From Hamadaea flava (GTDB taxonomy: Bacteria; Actinomycetota; Actinomycetes; Mycobacteriales; Micromonosporaceae), in the NCBI RefSeq assembly GCF_024172085.1, contig NZ_JAMZDZ010000001.1, positions 1,488,001 to 1,552,000 on the forward strand: 64,000 bases of DNA, in the 5' to 3' direction. The position numbers and the translations under genes are program-made. The notes beneath the pieces were generated by a model. That model made no database searches. It saw only the letters and a list, made by a program, of their open reading frames with translations, and was not told the DNA's origin. Numbering within the stretch: position 1 is the first letter of the stretch; each line of letters starts with the position of its first letter. Below are positions 16,285 to 24,308 of this stretch, piece after piece.

Positions 16285-18961
16285 TCTTCGCCCGGACCTC
16301 CTCGGCGCGCGCGTGGCCCAGGCCCTCCAGCCGGTCCACCGCGCGCCGCCAGGAGCGGTCGGCGGCAGCGGTCTCGCCGAGCCGGGCGTACGCGTCGCCG
16401 AGGTGGTCGGCGACTTCGGCTTCGTGGTAGGGATCGCCCAGCTCGACGAGCATCGCGACGGCGTGTTCGAGGCAGTCGATCGCCTCGCGTACCTCGTCGA
16501 GGGCCAGGTAGGCGTAGGCCAGACTGTCCCAGGTCAACGCCTCGGTACGCCGATCGCCCAGCCGGCGCAGCAGGTCCAGCGCCGACCGGCAATGGGTGAC
16601 CGCGTCCCACGGCCGTCCCAGCAGGCACTCGTACCAGCCGACGGCGTTGAGCGCGCGGGCCTCGCCCGGTTCGTCGCCGCACTCCCGGAACAGGTGCAGC
16701 GCCCAGGCGCTGTGCCGCAACGCCAGGTTCAGGTCGCCGCCCTGCTGTTCGTGGAGGTAGCCGAGGTTGTGGTGGGTACGCGCCAGACCGTCGCGGTCGC
16801 CGATCTCCGCGTACCGGGTCAGGGCTTGGCCGAGCCGGTCGTGGGCTTCCTCCCACGCCTGCCGCCACATCGCGGCCCGCCCCGAGCCGGCCAGGCAGCG
16901 TGCCTCGGCGGCCCGATCGCCGAGCCGGCGGGCGGCGGCCAGCCCGATCTCGTGCGTCGCCGACCAGTCCTCCCATCGGCCCAGCCGCTCGAACACCTCG
17001 GTCAGCACACACGCCAGCTGCCAGGCTTGTCTGTCCAAACCGGACTCGGCGGCGGCCGACACCGCGTTCACCAGGGCGGCGTACTCGTCGGTGAACCAGG
17101 CCAGGGCGGCCGCGTCGTCCGGCATGACGTCCAAGGTCACCGCGTCGACCGGCGGCGGCACCGCCACCGGGTCCCGGAACACGTCGAGGACGGCGGCGTT
17201 GGCGTTCGCGCTGTGCAGATAGTGATCGAGCAGCCGATGCCGGGCGGCCGATGCGTCCGCATCGGACTCGGCCAGCTCCGTGGCGTACAACATGAGCAGA
17301 TCGTGGCTGGTGAAGCGCGGGCCGTGACTGAGCAGCTGCGCGGTGCCGAGTTCACGCAGCAGCCGCTGCGCGTCGGCGAGCGGAAGCCCGGCGGCGCTGG
17401 CGGCGGCGGCCGCGCTCACGGACGGGCCGGGCCGCAGCCCGAGCAGTCGGAACATCCGCCGCGAAGGCTCGCTCACCGCGCGATACGACCAGGACAGCAC
17501 CGCCCTGACGTCGGCCGCCGGATCGCCGCCGTCGAACCCGTCCAGGTCGGCCAGGTCCGCGGCCAGCACGCGCAGCGGCAGACCGGTGGTCGCGGCCCGC
17601 GCGGCCACCACCGCCAGCGCGAGCGGCAACCGCGCGCACGCGGCGATCAGCTCGTCGGCCGCCCGCGGCTCGCTCTCCACCAGGTTCCCCAGCCGGTACG
17701 CCAGAAGCAGCCGGGCGTCGTCCAGCGACGGAAGATCGAGCGGGACGGGGCTCGCACCGTCGACCGCCACGAGACCGGTGAGCCGATGACGGCTGGTGAC
17801 GAGCACGAAGCACCCCGGCGCGCCCGGCAGCACCGGCCGGACCTGGTCGGCGGCGGCCGCGTTGTCGAGGACGATCAGCATCCGGCGGCCCGCGAGGCGG
17901 CTGCGCAACGCGGCGGCCTGCGCGTCGGGTCCGGCCGGATGCGCCACACCGAGCGCGCTGAGGAAGTCGCGGACGACGTCGGCGGCGGGCACCGGACCGG
18001 CGGCGTCGAAGCCACGCAGGTTCGCGTGCAGTACGCCGTCCGGGAAGCGATCGGCGACCCGATGCGCCCAGTGCAGTGCGAGCGAGGTCTTGCCGACGCC
18101 GGCCGTCCCGCTGATCGCGGCGATCCGCGCCCCTTCGTCGAGCAGCTTGTCGAGAATGGACAGCTCCTCGGCCCGGCCGGCGAACCCGCTGATCGCCGCC
18201 GGGACCTGCATCGGCTTGCGCTGCGGCAGATCGATCTGCGGATCGCGGAGGAGGATCTGCTGGCGAAGCCGCCGCAGGTCGGAGCCGGGATCGAGGCCGA
18301 CCTCCTCAGCGAGCGCCCGCTCGACACCCGCGTACGCGTCCAGCGCCTCCGGCGCGCGCCCGGCCCGATAGAGCGCCAGCATCAACTGCCTCGCCGGACG
18401 TTCCCGCAGCGGATCGGCGGCGACCGCCGCGGACAACTCCTCCAGCAGCTCGCCGTGGCGACCCAAGCGCAGCAGCGCGTCGGCCCGATCGTCGGCCGCC
18501 GCGATTCGGGCCTGTGCCAGCCCGAGGCAGAGCTGATCGCGTACCTCGGCGGGGACCACCCCGGCCAGCGCCTCCCCATGCCACAACGACAGCGCCTCAT
18601 CGAGCAGGCGTACCGTCTCGGTGTCGTCGCCGGTCTGCGCGGCCTGGTGGACGAACTGCCGGAAGCGGTACGCGTCCACGGCCAGCGGATCGGCCCGCAA
18701 CAGATAGCCACCGCCGCGCGCCTCGATCTCAGCCCAGCCCTGCAACGCCGTACGCAGATCCGACGCACACACCCGGACGGCGTGCACAGCCGTCCGCGGC
18801 GGAGCCACCGGCCACATCAAGTCGACGATGCGCTCCACCGGCAGCGCCCGGTTGACCTCCAGCGCGAGCAGCCCGAGCAGATAACGTCGTTTGCGCGGGC
18901 CCAAGGGGATCGCCGTGCCTTCGGCGTACGCCGCCACCGGCCCGAGCACGCGGATCTCCAT
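16256..18961 (-). CDS. Second AfsR/SARP-family regulator (SARP-BTAD-NB-ARC-TPR)
   Basis: A 901-residue regulator starting MEIRVLGPVAAYAEG. The SARP winged helix occupies residues 1-95 and BTAD about 96-245. The P-loop SGTAGVGKTS is near residue 285, with a sensor-like LIVLDNAAAADQVRPVLPG. TPR repeats occupy about 600-900, including the classic ARTHHNLGYLHEQQG and AEVADHLGDAYARLG units. The frame is open upstream of 18961, but homology begins at this ATG. It is convergent with the second subtilase (29-bp overlap) and divergent from a small membrane protein. It is shorter than the afsR-like gene at 1377 and only similar in architecture. Confidence 0.93.
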   Translation of the reverse strand: MEIRVLGPVAAYAEGTAIPLGPRKRRYLLGLLALEVNRALPVERIVDLMWPVAPPRTAVHAVRVCASDLRTALQGWAEIEARGGGYLLRADPLAVDAYRFRQFVHQAAQTGDDTETVRLLDEALSLWHGEALAGVVPAEVRDQLCLGLAQARIAAADDRADALLRLGRHGELLEELSAAVAADPLRERPARQLMLALYRAGRAPEALDAYAGVERALAEEVGLDPGSDLRRLRQQILLRDPQIDLPQRKPMQVPAAISGFAGRAEELSILDKLLDEGARIAAISGTAGVGKTSLALHWAHRVADRFPDGVLHANLRGFDAAGPVPAADVVRDFLSALGVAHPAGPDAQAAALRSRLAGRRMLIVLDNAAAADQVRPVLPGAPGCFVLVTSRHRLTGLVAVDGASPVPLDLPSLDDARLLLAYRLGNLVESEPRAADELIAACARLPLALAVVAARAATTGLPLRVLAADLADLDGFDGGDPAADVRAVLSWSYRAVSEPSRRMFRLLGLRPGPSVSAAAAASAAGLPLADAQRLLRELGTAQLLSHGPRFTSHDLLMLYATELAESDADASAARHRLLDHYLHSANANAAVLDVFRDPVAVPPPVDAVTLDVMPDDAAALAWFTDEYAALVNAVSAAAESGLDRQAWQLACVLTEVFERLGRWEDWSATHEIGLAAARRLGDRAAEARCLAGSGRAAMWRQAWEEAHDRLGQALTRYAEIGDRDGLARTHHNLGYLHEQQGGDLNLALRHSAWALHLFRECGDEPGEARALNAVGWYECLLGRPWDAVTHCRSALDLLRRLGDRRTEALTWDSLAYAYLALDEVREAIDCLEHAVAMLVELGDPYHEAEVADHLGDAYARLGETAAADRSWRRAVDRLEGLGHARAEEVRAKISRPSPPSC

Positions 18962-19099
18962 ACCCGAGATGGTGCCGCAGACCGCACGGCTTCGGCAGGG
19001 AAGACCAAGATTCCGGACATCAGCCGACTCTTCCCTTCCCTCGCGCCCGCGCGTTCGGCACGCTGTCTGCGACGGGGTTCTTCGGGGAGGGAGACGGCG

Positions 19100-19585
19100 A
19101 TGAGCCGGGTGTCGGACGCGATCGCGGCCGGTGGGACGTGGCGGCGATTCTGGTGGCACTACCTCCAGATGGTGATCGCCATGATGATCGGCATGGCCCT
19201 GGCGCCACTGGCCCGGATGCTGTTCACCGCGCTCGGCGCGGAGGACGCGTACGCCCGCGCCGACGTCATGCTGCTCGTCATGGCGACGACCATGGTCATC
19301 GGCATGACCGTGTGGATGCTGATCCGCCGCCACGGCTGGCGCCCGATCGCCGAGATGGCGGCGGCGATGTACGTCCCGTTCCTGGTCCTGCTGCCGTTCC
19401 TGTGGACCGGCCTGATCGACCGGATGATCCTGTCGACGGCGGGCCACGTGCTGATGTTCCTCGCGATGGCGGGTGTGATGCTGCTGCGCCCGGCGGAGTA
19501 CATGCTCCCGCACGGCGCACACCATCACGCCGGGCACTTGGAGCACGCCGCTCACGCCGAGCACGCCCCTTCCACCGAATCCTGA
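19100..19585 (+). CDS. Small four-helix membrane protein, function unknown
   Basis: A 161-residue protein with four predicted membrane segments (about residues 20-40, 55-75, 90-110 and 115-135) and a His-rich tail (HGAHHHAGHLEHAAHAEHA). The tail could bind metal, but no family signature allows a function. Start: ATG at 19100 with GGGGAGGGAGA upstream. It is divergent from the second afsR-like gene; nothing in the 138-bp gap is a clear promoter. It is a candidate target of that regulator by position only. Confidence 0.75.
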   Translation: MSRVSDAIAAGGTWRRFWWHYLQMVIAMMIGMALAPLARMLFTALGAEDAYARADVMLLVMATTMVIGMTVWMLIRRHGWRPIAEMAAAMYVPFLVLLPFLWTGLIDRMILSTAGHVLMFLAMAGVMLLRPAEYMLPHGAHHHAGHLEHAAHAEHAPSTES

Positions 19586-19615
19586 GCCACCGCCGGGGCA
19601 GCCCGCCGGGAGACG

Positions 19616-21487
19616 GTGCGGTTGAATCACACGATGGGGACGGCCAAGATTCGCCGGCTCGCCGAGCGAGCCCATCGGGGACAGCTGTACGCGGGCGGCG
19701 GGATGTTTGTCCCACATCTCGAACGGGTCGCCCAGTTGGTCGCCGGGCACGGCGGCAGCACGGCCGCGGTGCAGGCCGCTTGGCTGTATGGCATCCCCAC
19801 GATGGGCGTCTCCACGGACGAGCTTCTCCGGCAGGGCGTTCCGCCTCGAGTCGTCGACATCGTGGACGCGCTCCAGCGGCGTCGCGAGTCTCCATCGATG
19901 TTCACCGACCGGCTCCTCCCCAATCGATCAGCGGCGCTGGTGCGGTATGCCGTCCTCGCCGAAATGAGCCAGCACCTGGCGAAGGAACACCGTTACGCGT
20001 ACTTCCGCGAGCAGCATGTACGCCTGAGCGATCACCTCGGCTTGCCGCGGCCGGCTCAGGTCGACCAGCCACTTGCGCGCGATCTCGGCGACCTGCTCGG
20101 GTGGCGGCCCGCAGCCGACGAACACTGGGGTTCATTCGCTCGACAGCTCGCCGTGGATCAGGGGCCGGACGCCTTACCGATCCTGCTCACCGCGTACCGG
20201 GAGCGAGCCGACGCCGGACTGGCCGAGTGCTGTGTGCGCGCCGTCATGAGCGCGATCTACCAGATCGCCAGCGCGCCCAAGGATGTCCCGGTCGACCAGC
20301 TGATCGACCTCGGCAACCAGTGGTGGTCGTCGGCGGACACCTGGGAGGAAAGAGCGGCCGTCGCGGCCAGGGCGGCCACCGGCGAATCGATGGACTGGGC
20401 GACCCTACTTCCCAAGATCGAGGCCGATGACCCGTGGGTCGCCGTCGCCGCGATCAAGTGTCTCACCGGCCATGGCGAGGATGACGAAATCGCGGTGCTC
20501 GGTCGTATCGTGGCCAAGCCCGATCCAAAGTGGCGATGGGCTCATCGCGCGGCCGTCCAGCGGCTGATCCAGATCGGCGGCCTCGCCGTCGACGGCGTAC
20601 TCGATCAGGAGTACCTACACCCGGCGGAGCCACCTTGGCGTCGCGATCCCGACTGGCTTCGCCGTCACGCGACAGGGTTGGTGCCGCTGATGATCGAACG
20701 GCTCGCCGACCCCGCCTGGTCCTTCGAAGCGCCTTACCTCCTGGGAAAACTGCGGGCCGAAGAAGCAATCGGTCCCCTCTGCGAAGTTGTCGCCACACGA
20801 GATTGGGCAACGCCGCACATCGAGGCGCTCGGCAGGATCGGGCACCCCGATGCTGTCCCGGCACTGCTCGTGAGGACCCGCCATGCGCGATACGAGGTAC
20901 GCGACGCGGCGCTACGGGCGCTGAATCGAATCGGCGATCTTCGTGTGATCGACGCCGCCGTCGAAGCGTTGGACGATCCACACCCCGCTGTACGCGATCG
21001 AGCAGCGCGCGTACTCATTCGCCGGCCTCACGAGCTGACGGTGCCGCAGCTGATCCGGCTTTGTGACGGCCGGCACGCCGCCGGTGCGGCCGAGGCGCTG
21101 GCTCGGGTCGGCGACGAACGCGCGGTGCCGACCTTGTGGCAGCTGTTTCGCACCGCACCCGATCGACGGACCCGCCACGCGGCCGGCCGTGCCCTGGCCC
21201 GCATCGACGGGCCGCAGTCGTACGTCTTCGGTGACGACATCCGGGTTCGGCGGGCGTACATCTGGCTGCTCGGCCACAAGCCGGAATGGCATCGGGCCTC
21301 GATTCTCCGATCAGCCCTGACCGATGAGGACGCCTTGATCCGGGCAAGAGCCGCCGAAGCACTCGCCCGCCTCGGCGATGCCGCCGAGCTGGAGCAGATC
21401 CGGGCCCTGCTGACCGACCCGGACCACCGCGTACGCGCCACAGCCGCGACCGCACTGCGCCGGCTCGACCCGACTCCCCATGGCTAA
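19616..21487 (+). CDS. HEAT-repeat protein with degenerate RelA/SpoT-like HD N-terminus
   Basis: A 623-residue protein. Residues about 12-130 follow the pattern of the RSH hydrolase HD domain (AERAHRGQLYAGGG...VPHLERVAQLVAGH...LRQGVPPRVVDIVDALQRR), but the metal-binding HD pair is replaced (AWLYGIPTM), so it should be catalytically dead. From about residue 250 to the end there are ten or more HEAT/PBS-lyase-like repeats of about 30 residues (for example EVRDAALRALNRIGDLRVIDAAVEAL). HEAT solenoids bind proteins or nucleic acids. Start: GTG at 19616 with GGGAG just upstream; an ATG at 19634 is also possible. It appears monocistronic. Function unknown. Confidence 0.85.
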   Translation: MRLNHTMGTAKIRRLAERAHRGQLYAGGGMFVPHLERVAQLVAGHGGSTAAVQAAWLYGIPTMGVSTDELLRQGVPPRVVDIVDALQRRRESPSMFTDRLLPNRSAALVRYAVLAEMSQHLAKEHRYAYFREQHVRLSDHLGLPRPAQVDQPLARDLGDLLGWRPAADEHWGSFARQLAVDQGPDALPILLTAYRERADAGLAECCVRAVMSAIYQIASAPKDVPVDQLIDLGNQWWSSADTWEERAAVAARAATGESMDWATLLPKIEADDPWVAVAAIKCLTGHGEDDEIAVLGRIVAKPDPKWRWAHRAAVQRLIQIGGLAVDGVLDQEYLHPAEPPWRRDPDWLRRHATGLVPLMIERLADPAWSFEAPYLLGKLRAEEAIGPLCEVVATRDWATPHIEALGRIGHPDAVPALLVRTRHARYEVRDAALRALNRIGDLRVIDAAVEALDDPHPAVRDRAARVLIRRPHELTVPQLIRLCDGRHAAGAAEALARVGDERAVPTLWQLFRTAPDRRTRHAAGRALARIDGPQSYVFGDDIRVRRAYIWLLGHKPEWHRASILRSALTDEDALIRARAAEALARLGDAAELEQIRALLTDPDHRVRATAATALRRLDPTPHG

Positions 21488-21542
21488 GAGCCTCTCGGTG
21501 AGCGACGGTCGCATCCTGATCGGCTCGATCAAGTGCCCGTGG

Positions 21543-21652
21543 TCTGCGTTTCGACCCCGATTTCGGTGATCATGCGCCTGTCATCTGCGCGGAGAGGCTG
21601 TTTTCCGAATACCAACGGCTCACGATCTTGGAAATCGGCCGAAAATCGCAGA
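21543..21652. other. Imperfect long dyad in the 198-bp gap
   Basis: TCTGCG...CGATTTC (21543-21564) is partly complementary to GAAATCG...CGCAGA (21631-21652): 6 outer and 8 inner pairs, with a 66-nt loop. The gap separates the convergent HEAT-repeat gene and the LacI-family gene and is locally less GC-rich. Nothing else is recognisable in it. Confidence 0.3.
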
Positions 21653-21685
21653 CAGAGGGCGCACTGCGCCGGAGCCGGGGGCGCT

Positions 21686-22717
21686 TCAGCGCGGGGGCGC
21701 GGTCGAGGCGCGTACCACCAGCTCGGGCTGGAACCGGATCTCGCGATGGTCGTGATCCGGCGCTGACTCCGCCAGCAGCAGTTCCGCCGCCGCCTTACCG
21801 ACCGAGTACGGGGGCTGCCGCACCGTGGTCAGCGGTGGGGTCAACCGGCGGGCGAAGCTCAGGTCGTCGTAGCCGACTATCGACAGGTCCTGCGGTACGC
21901 GTACCCCTTCGGTCTCCAGACCGTCGAGCAGGCCGAGGGCGGCGGTGTCGTTGAGGCAGACGACCGCCGTGACCTCGGGTGAGGCGGACAGGATTTCGCG
22001 GGCGGCAGCGGCCGCGGCGTCGACGAGCGACGGCGGGCGCATCCGCAGGCGCAGGTCGAGCAGCGCATCGGCGGGGTCGAGCCCGGCGGCGATGATCGCC
22101 TGCCGCAAGCCTTCGCGGCGGCCGGCGACCGGGGCTGGGTCCACTGTGTCCCCCAGGTACGCGATCCGCCGGTGGCCGAGGGCGAGCAGGTGTTCGCCGG
22201 CCAGTTGCCCGCCGAGGACGTCGTCGACGGTGACCGCGCAGAGGTCGAGGTCACCGCGCGGGTGGTCGATCAGGACGACCGGCGTGCCTTGGCGGCTCAG
22301 CGTCAGCAGCCGAGTCGGGTCGACTTCGATCGGGGAGATGATCACGCCGCGGACGGCCTGGGCCTGGAGCAGCTTGAGTAGCCGGGTCTCCTTGTCCTCC
22401 CGCAGGTCGGTGCTGCACGCCAGCAGGAGGCAGCCTTCGGCGGCGAGCCGGTCCTCGATGCCCCGGTTGACCTCGGCGTAGAACGGATTCGCCAGATCCA
22501 GCGTGACGCTGCCGACGATCGGACTCGGTACGCCCCGCAGCTGCCGGGCCGGTCCGTGTGGGACGTAGCCGACCCGATTGATCGCCTCCTCGACCCGGCG
22601 CCGGGTCTCCGGAGCCACAATGGACGGACGGCTGAGCACGTTGGCCACTGTGGAGACGGAGACTCCGGCCGCTCGCGCGACCTCGCGCATTCCACTGCGA
22701 CGGCTGCGGTCGCTCAT
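21686..22717 (-). CDS. LacI-family transcriptional regulator
   Basis: A 343-residue repressor. The N-terminal helix-turn-helix is REVARAAGVSVSTVANVLSRP with hinge YVPHGPARQLRG, followed by a periplasmic-binding-like ligand domain (GSVTLDLANPFYAEVNRGIED...GVIISPIE...IVGYDDLSFARRLTPPLTTVRQP). Start: ATG at 22717 has a strong GGGGGAGG 6 nt upstream; an in-frame start at 22774 is unnecessary. It is divergent from the secreted mannanase, so regulation of mannan-oligosaccharide use is a reasonable guess. LacI regulators of this type normally respond to a sugar released by the enzyme they control. Confidence 0.95.
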   Translation of the reverse strand: MSDRSRRSGMREVARAAGVSVSTVANVLSRPSIVAPETRRRVEEAINRVGYVPHGPARQLRGVPSPIVGSVTLDLANPFYAEVNRGIEDRLAAEGCLLLACSTDLREDKETRLLKLLQAQAVRGVIISPIEVDPTRLLTLSRQGTPVVLIDHPRGDLDLCAVTVDDVLGGQLAGEHLLALGHRRIAYLGDTVDPAPVAGRREGLRQAIIAAGLDPADALLDLRLRMRPPSLVDAAAAAAREILSASPEVTAVVCLNDTAALGLLDGLETEGVRVPQDLSIVGYDDLSFARRLTPPLTTVRQPPYSVGKAAAELLLAESAPDHDHREIRFQPELVVRASTAPPR

Positions 22718-22809
22718 GGCACCTCCCCCGATTGCCACTGGAGAACATAGAAGCGTATCGTTCACGGTCTCCATGGATTTACAAACGTTACAACCGTCGA
22801 GGAAGGGTC

Positions 22810-24201
22810 ATGAAGAAAGCACTGCTAGCCCTCAGTGCCGCTGCGCTCACAGCGGCCGCGTCGTTGTTCGTCTTCGCTCCGCCCGCGTACGCCGCCACTG
22901 GGCTGCACATCAGCGGACGGAACGTCGTCGAGGCCAACGGCCAGAACTTCATCATGCGCGGGGTCAACCACCCGCACGTCTGGTACACCAGCCAGACCAG
23001 CTCGTTCGCCAACATCAAGGCCCTGGGCGCCAACACCATCCGGGTGGTGCTCGGCAGCGGCAAGCGCTGGGGCCCGTCGAGCGACGTCGCCAACGTCATC
23101 AACCTCTGCAAGCAGAACAAGATGATCTGCGTCCTGGAGGTGCACGACACCACCGGGTACGGCGAGGACGGCGCGGCCGCGACCCTCGACGAGGCGGTCA
23201 ACTACTGGATCACGCAGAAGAGCGTGCTGGTGGGCCAGGAGAACTACGTCATCATCAACATCGGCAACGAGCCGATCGGCAACACCAACCCGAGCCAGTG
23301 GATCGACGCGACCTCGAACGCCGTGAAGAAGATGCGCAGCAACGGGTTCGAGCACATGCTGATGGTCGACGCCCCGAACTGGGGCCAGGACTGGCAGAAC
23401 GTCATGCGCGACAACGCGCAGACCATCTGGAACGCGGACACGCTGAAGAACACGCTGTTCTCGATCCACATGTACAGCGTCTACAACCAGGCCGCGACCA
23501 TCACCTCGTACTTCGACGCCTTCCAGACCAAGGGACTGCCGCTGGTGATCGGCGAGTTCGGCTGGCAGTTCAGCTCCAGCGAGGTCGACCACGAGACGAT
23601 CCTCGCCCAGGCGCAGGCCCGCGGTCTGGGCTATCTGGGCTGGTCGTGGAGCGGCAACACCGATCCGATCCTGGACATGGCGACCGGCTTCAACCCCGCC
23701 ACGCTCACCACCTGGGGTCAGCGCATCTTCAACGGCGCCAACGGCATCAAGGCCACCGCGAAGGAGGCCGCCATCTTCAGCGGCACGACGTCTCCGACGT
23801 CGTCGACCTCGGCCTCGCCGTCCATCTCGCCGTCGACGTCTCCCTCGGCCTCGACGTCTCCGTCGACCTCGCCGACGACGTCACCCACGTCGGGCGGCGG
23901 AAAGACCTGCACGGCGACCTACACGATCGTCAACTCGTGGCCGGGTGGCTTCCAGGCTGACGTCAAGGTCACCGCCGGCAGCGCCGCGATCAGCGGCTGG
24001 GCGGTCAGCTGGACGTTCGCCAACGGCCAGACGGTGACGCAGATGTGGGGCGCCACCCCGACCACCAGCGGGGCCACCGTGACCGCCCGGAACGTGAGCT
24101 ACAACGGCAGCCTCGCCGCGGCGGGCAGCACGAGCTTCGGGTTCCTCGGGTCGTGGAACGGCACCAACACCGCGCCGACGCCGTCCTGCTCGGCGAGCTG
24201 A
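22810..24201 (+). CDS. Secreted GH5_8 endo-beta-1,4-mannanase with CBM2
   Basis: A 463-residue secreted glycosidase. The signal peptide is residues 1-28 (ends AYA). The GH5 catalytic domain spans residues about 29-320 and closely follows actinobacterial GH5 subfamily 8 mannanases (FIMRGVNHPHVWY, CVLEVHDTTGYGEDG, SIHMYSVY, YLGWSWSGN). Catalytic Glu154 (NIGNEP, acid/base) and Glu249 (VIGEFGW, nucleophile) are present. A Ser/Thr/Pro linker (about 325-365) leads to a C-terminal CBM2 with flanking Cys residues, which binds cellulose or insoluble mannan. Start: ATG with GAGGAAGGG upstream. It is divergent from a LacI regulator; an AACGTT-centred sequence near 22786 could be its operator. A perfect terminator hairpin follows. 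Confidence 0.94.
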   Translation: MKKALLALSAAALTAAASLFVFAPPAYAATGLHISGRNVVEANGQNFIMRGVNHPHVWYTSQTSSFANIKALGANTIRVVLGSGKRWGPSSDVANVINLCKQNKMICVLEVHDTTGYGEDGAAATLDEAVNYWITQKSVLVGQENYVIINIGNEPIGNTNPSQWIDATSNAVKKMRSNGFEHMLMVDAPNWGQDWQNVMRDNAQTIWNADTLKNTLFSIHMYSVYNQAATITSYFDAFQTKGLPLVIGEFGWQFSSSEVDHETILAQAQARGLGYLGWSWSGNTDPILDMATGFNPATLTTWGQRIFNGANGIKATAKEAAIFSGTTSPTSSTSASPSISPSTSPSASTSPSTSPTTSPTSGGGKTCTATYTIVNSWPGGFQADVKVTAGSAAISGWAVSWTFANGQTVTQMWGATPTTSGATVTARNVSYNGSLAAAGSTSFGFLGSWNGTNTAPTPSCSAS

Positions 24202-24219
24202 ACAGCTCAGCACCACCCT

Positions 24220-24265
24220 GAACGGCCTGGGCCGGGAGCCATCGCGCACCCGGCCCAGGCCGTTC
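24220..24265 (+). terminator. Strong hairpin after the mannanase gene
   Basis: Perfect 17-bp stem (GAACGGCCTGGGCCGGG and its complement) with a 12-nt loop, starting 19 nt after the stop codon and ending 20 nt before the MFS operator. Confidence 0.9.
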
Positions 24266-24272
24266 GCCATCG

Positions 24273-24301
24273 TGGACGCCGCGTTGGTGAGAGAGTACTC
24301 T
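24273..24301 (+). promoter_or_regulatory. Promoter of the MFS exporter gene
   Basis: -35 TGGACG (24273-24278) and -10 TACTCT (24296-24301), spacer 17 nt, with the ATG 6 nt after the -10. The -10 lies inside the operator palindrome. Confidence 0.55.
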
Positions 24302-24308
24302 CTCACCA
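24285..24308. promoter_or_regulatory. 24-bp perfect palindrome, TetR operator
   Basis: Two 12-nt arms (TGGTGAGAGAGT and its complement) without spacer. The last base is the A of the MFS start codon. A related site lies just upstream of the tetR gene at 26370-26389, sharing GCGAGAGAGTACT-type sequence. Confidence 0.85.

Noticed and set aside
16313-19585. Very long + strand frame opposite the second afsR-like gene
   Set aside because: Only its last 161 codons (from 19100) look like a real protein with membrane helices; the upstream part is antisense composition.
23785-23895. Tandem TCGACGTCTCC-like repeats, considered as CRISPR or regulatory repeats
   Set aside because: They encode the Ser/Thr/Pro linker between GH5 and CBM2 domains; low-complexity coding sequence without spacers.
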